From assembly GCA_946479665.1 (NCBI GenBank), contig CAMLGO010000038.1, positions 1-7,395 on the forward strand: a DNA stretch of 7,395 bases, given 5' to 3'. A program made the translations under genes and the position numbers. Of the stretch, positions 6,229 to 7,395 are shown one piece after another (position 1 is the first letter of the stretch; each line of letters opens with the position of its first letter). Below the pieces are notes generated by a model. The model had not been told where the DNA came from, searched no databases, and was given only the letters and a program-made list of their open reading frames with translations. The DNA comes from an uncultured Candidatus Saccharibacteria bacterium. Its GTDB lineage: Bacteria > Patescibacteria > Saccharimonadia > Saccharimonadales > UBA6022.

Positions 6229-6244
6229 GGCAATTTGCAAAGGA

Positions 6245-7395
6245 TTAGGCATACAGTTTCTCCCGAATTTCGGCGACTTGTGTACGAATAAGGTAATCAA
6301 GCTTGATGGCTTTTTCTATCTTTTCAACAGAATGAATCGCGGTTGTATGGTCTTTACGTCCAAGTTCGCCGGCGATTTTTGGAAAGCTAAGGTGCAGCTC
6401 ACTTCGAAGAAGGTACATGGCAATTTGGCGAGGAACAACAATATGCTTGTCGCGCTTGGCACTGCAGACTTCATCAACATTCAACTGGAAGTGCTTGGCT
6501 GTTTTATCGATAATCTGCTTGGCTGTTAGGTGCTGGGGGCGGGACTGGCGAACATTTCCTATCAAACCTTCTGCAGTTGAAACGTCTGGCTCGACACCGC
6601 GCATTTCGGCGTACGCAAGGAGCTGATTGAGTGCACCTTCAAGTTCACGAATGTTGGTCTTGATATTGTTTGCGAGGTATTCAATCGTGTCGCGGCTGAG
6701 CTCTACACCGGAAAGTGAGGCTTTTGTTTCGATAATGACACAACGCGTTTCGAAGTCTGGCATTTGAATGTCAATTGCCATACCCATTTCAAAACGGCTA
6801 CGAAGACGTTCGGTGAGGGTTGGAATGCTTTTTGGTGGCTTATCACTACTGATGATGATCTGCTTGTTGTTTTGATGCAGATCATTAAACGTATGGAAGA
6901 ACTCTTCTTGCGTCTTTTCTTTACCAGCAATAAACTGCAGATCGTCAACAATCAGTACGTCGACGTTGCGGTATTTATCAGAAAAGCCTTTTTTCTTGAA
7001 ACGGATACTTTCGAGGAATTCCTTTACAAACGTTTCAGAGCTTACGTAGAGAACGCGAGCATCTGGCTGCTTAGCTATAATTTCATTGCCGACTGCCTGC
7101 ATCAGGTGAGTTTTACCAAGACCAACGCCTCCGTAAAGGAAGAGGGGATTGTACTTTGTACCCGGATTGCTGGCAACTGCTTGGCAGGCGGTGTAGGCGA
7201 GGTCGTTGCTCGAGCCAACGACGAAGTTTGAAAAACGATACCGAGGATTAAGTCCACCGGCATTGAGCGGTGAAGTGGTTAGGGGTGTCGAGCTTGAGCC
7301 GCGTGGACGACTAACGAGCTCATCTACTGCTGCACTCGTGGCAGTCTGGTTGGTCGAGGTGATTTCTCGGTTTACTGCGGTTCGCTTGCCAGATG
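6245..7395 (-). CDS. dnaA: Chromosomal replication initiator DnaA (5' partial)
   Basis: AAA+ ATPase that binds DnaA boxes and opens oriC. The frame stays open to the right edge, so the start and domain I are missing; 382 codons are visible. The first ~45 are a Ser/Thr-rich linker (domain II). Domain III follows: LNPRYRFSNFVVGSSNDLA, Walker A GGVGLGKT (7132-7109), Walker B VDVLIVDD (6964-6941), sensor I IIISSD, box VII RLRSRFEMG with the putative arginine finger at 6796-6794, and sensor II RELEGALN. Domain IV holds the helix-turn-helix RQIAMYLLRSE and the signature GRKDHTTAIHS with DHTT at 6352-6341; the base-contacting D-H-T are kept, so normal DnaA boxes should be bound. The Met at 7102-7100 lies just after Walker A (GKTHLM) and cannot be the start. 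The oriC candidate begins right after its stop. Confidence 0.97.
   Translation of the reverse strand, partial: SGKRTAVNREITSTNQTATSAAVDELVSRPRGSSSTPLTTSPLNAGGLNPRYRFSNFVVGSSNDLAYTACQAVASNPGTKYNPLFLYGGVGLGKTHLMQAVGNEIIAKQPDARVLYVSSETFVKEFLESIRFKKKGFSDKYRNVDVLIVDDLQFIAGKEKTQEEFFHTFNDLHQNNKQIIISSDKPPKSIPTLTERLRSRFEMGMAIDIQMPDFETRCVIIETKASLSGVELSRDTIEYLANNIKTNIRELEGALNQLLAYAEMRGVEPDVSTAEGLIGNVRQSRPQHLTAKQIIDKTAKHFQLNVDEVCSAKRDKHIVVPRQIAMYLLRSELHLSFPKIAGELGRKDHTTAIHSVEKIEKAIKLDYLIRTQVAEIREKLYA

Larger units (their letters stand above)
5964..6244. other. oriC: Candidate chromosomal replication origin (oriC) between dnaA and dnaN
   Basis: This gene-free stretch of 281 bases holds a cluster of DnaA-box-like 9-mers. 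One is an exact TGTGGATAA (6070-6078), one an exact TTWTNCACA match on the other strand (6220-6228), and others with one or two mismatches lie between 6017 and 6162. At the dnaN side is an AT-rich tract (5964-6012, 38 of 49 bases A or T) next to a trio-like element, the expected order for an unwinding region. Most boxes share one orientation (TTATCCACA on the minus strand). Position between dnaA and dnaN is a standard bacterial origin site. A plus-strand open frame that crosses the region (6071-6529) is antisense to dnaA and has no support as a gene. Confidence 0.85.

Noticed and set aside
6230..6238. GCAATTTGC palindrome after dnaA as a terminator
   Set aside because: Four-base arms with a one-base centre and no T run are too weak.
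6071..6529. Plus-strand open frame of 152 codons across oriC and the dnaA 3' end
   Set aside because: It is antisense to a certain dnaA, covers the DnaA boxes, and its product has no recognisable domain or ribosome binding site.
7100..7102. ATG at 7102 as the start of dnaA
   Set aside because: It lies directly after the Walker A motif; reading upstream gives a continuous DnaA sequence including GGVGLGKT and the NPRYRF region to the window edge.
6764..7231. Plus-strand open frame of 155 codons inside dnaA
   Set aside because: It is a complete antisense shadow of the conserved AAA+ domain.
1..7395. tRNA, rRNA, CRISPR arrays, insertion sequences
   Set aside because: No repeat-spacer pattern, transposase-like frame, terminal inverted repeats or tRNA-like fold was seen; nearly all of the window is accounted for by protein genes and the origin.

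Overview
The window is a replication-origin locus plus an adjoining cell-wall-hydrolase operon. On the minus strand, right to left, it holds dnaA (5' end outside the window), an intergenic region of about 280 bases with a DnaA-box array that looks like oriC, then dnaN and recF. On the plus strand, left to right and converging on recF, is a tight three-gene operon: a membrane-associated protein with a C-terminal M23 peptidase (5' end outside the window), a secreted protein with a phage-type lysozyme domain and a CHAP amidase/peptidase domain, and a small single-pass membrane protein that I do not recognise.

Organism: my best guess is a member of the Patescibacteria/CPR, most likely Saccharibacteria (TM7). 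This rests on the DnaA and RecF sequence flavour and on the M23 plus lysozyme-CHAP pair, an arrangement I associate with type IV secretion loci of that group. It is recognition from memory, not a search; a Gram-positive bacterium is the main alternative. The genetic code looks standard: about 2,360 codons in six genes contain no in-frame TGA, and TGA ends one gene. This argues against the UGA-recoding CPR lineages.

Layout: bases 1-1726 M23 protein; 1736-3031 lysozyme-CHAP protein; 3028-3786 membrane protein (ATGA overlap with the previous gene); a 3-base gap; 3790-4851 recF; an 11-base gap; 4863-5963 dnaN; 5964-6244 oriC candidate; 6245-7395 dnaA.

How the parts fit: DnaA from the right-hand gene should bind the TGTGGATAA-type boxes between 6017 and 6228. 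A DnaA-trio-like element (6004-6012) and an AT-rich tract next to dnaN are the likely unwinding site. The clamp (dnaN) and RecF follow as one transcriptional unit. The plus-strand operon supplies at least three different peptidoglycan-cleaving activities in two exported or membrane proteins, plus a membrane-anchored partner. That suits local wall opening for a secretion, conjugation or host-contact machine. It reads toward the origin, so it is transcribed head-on to the leftward replication fork, and no gyrB follows recF.
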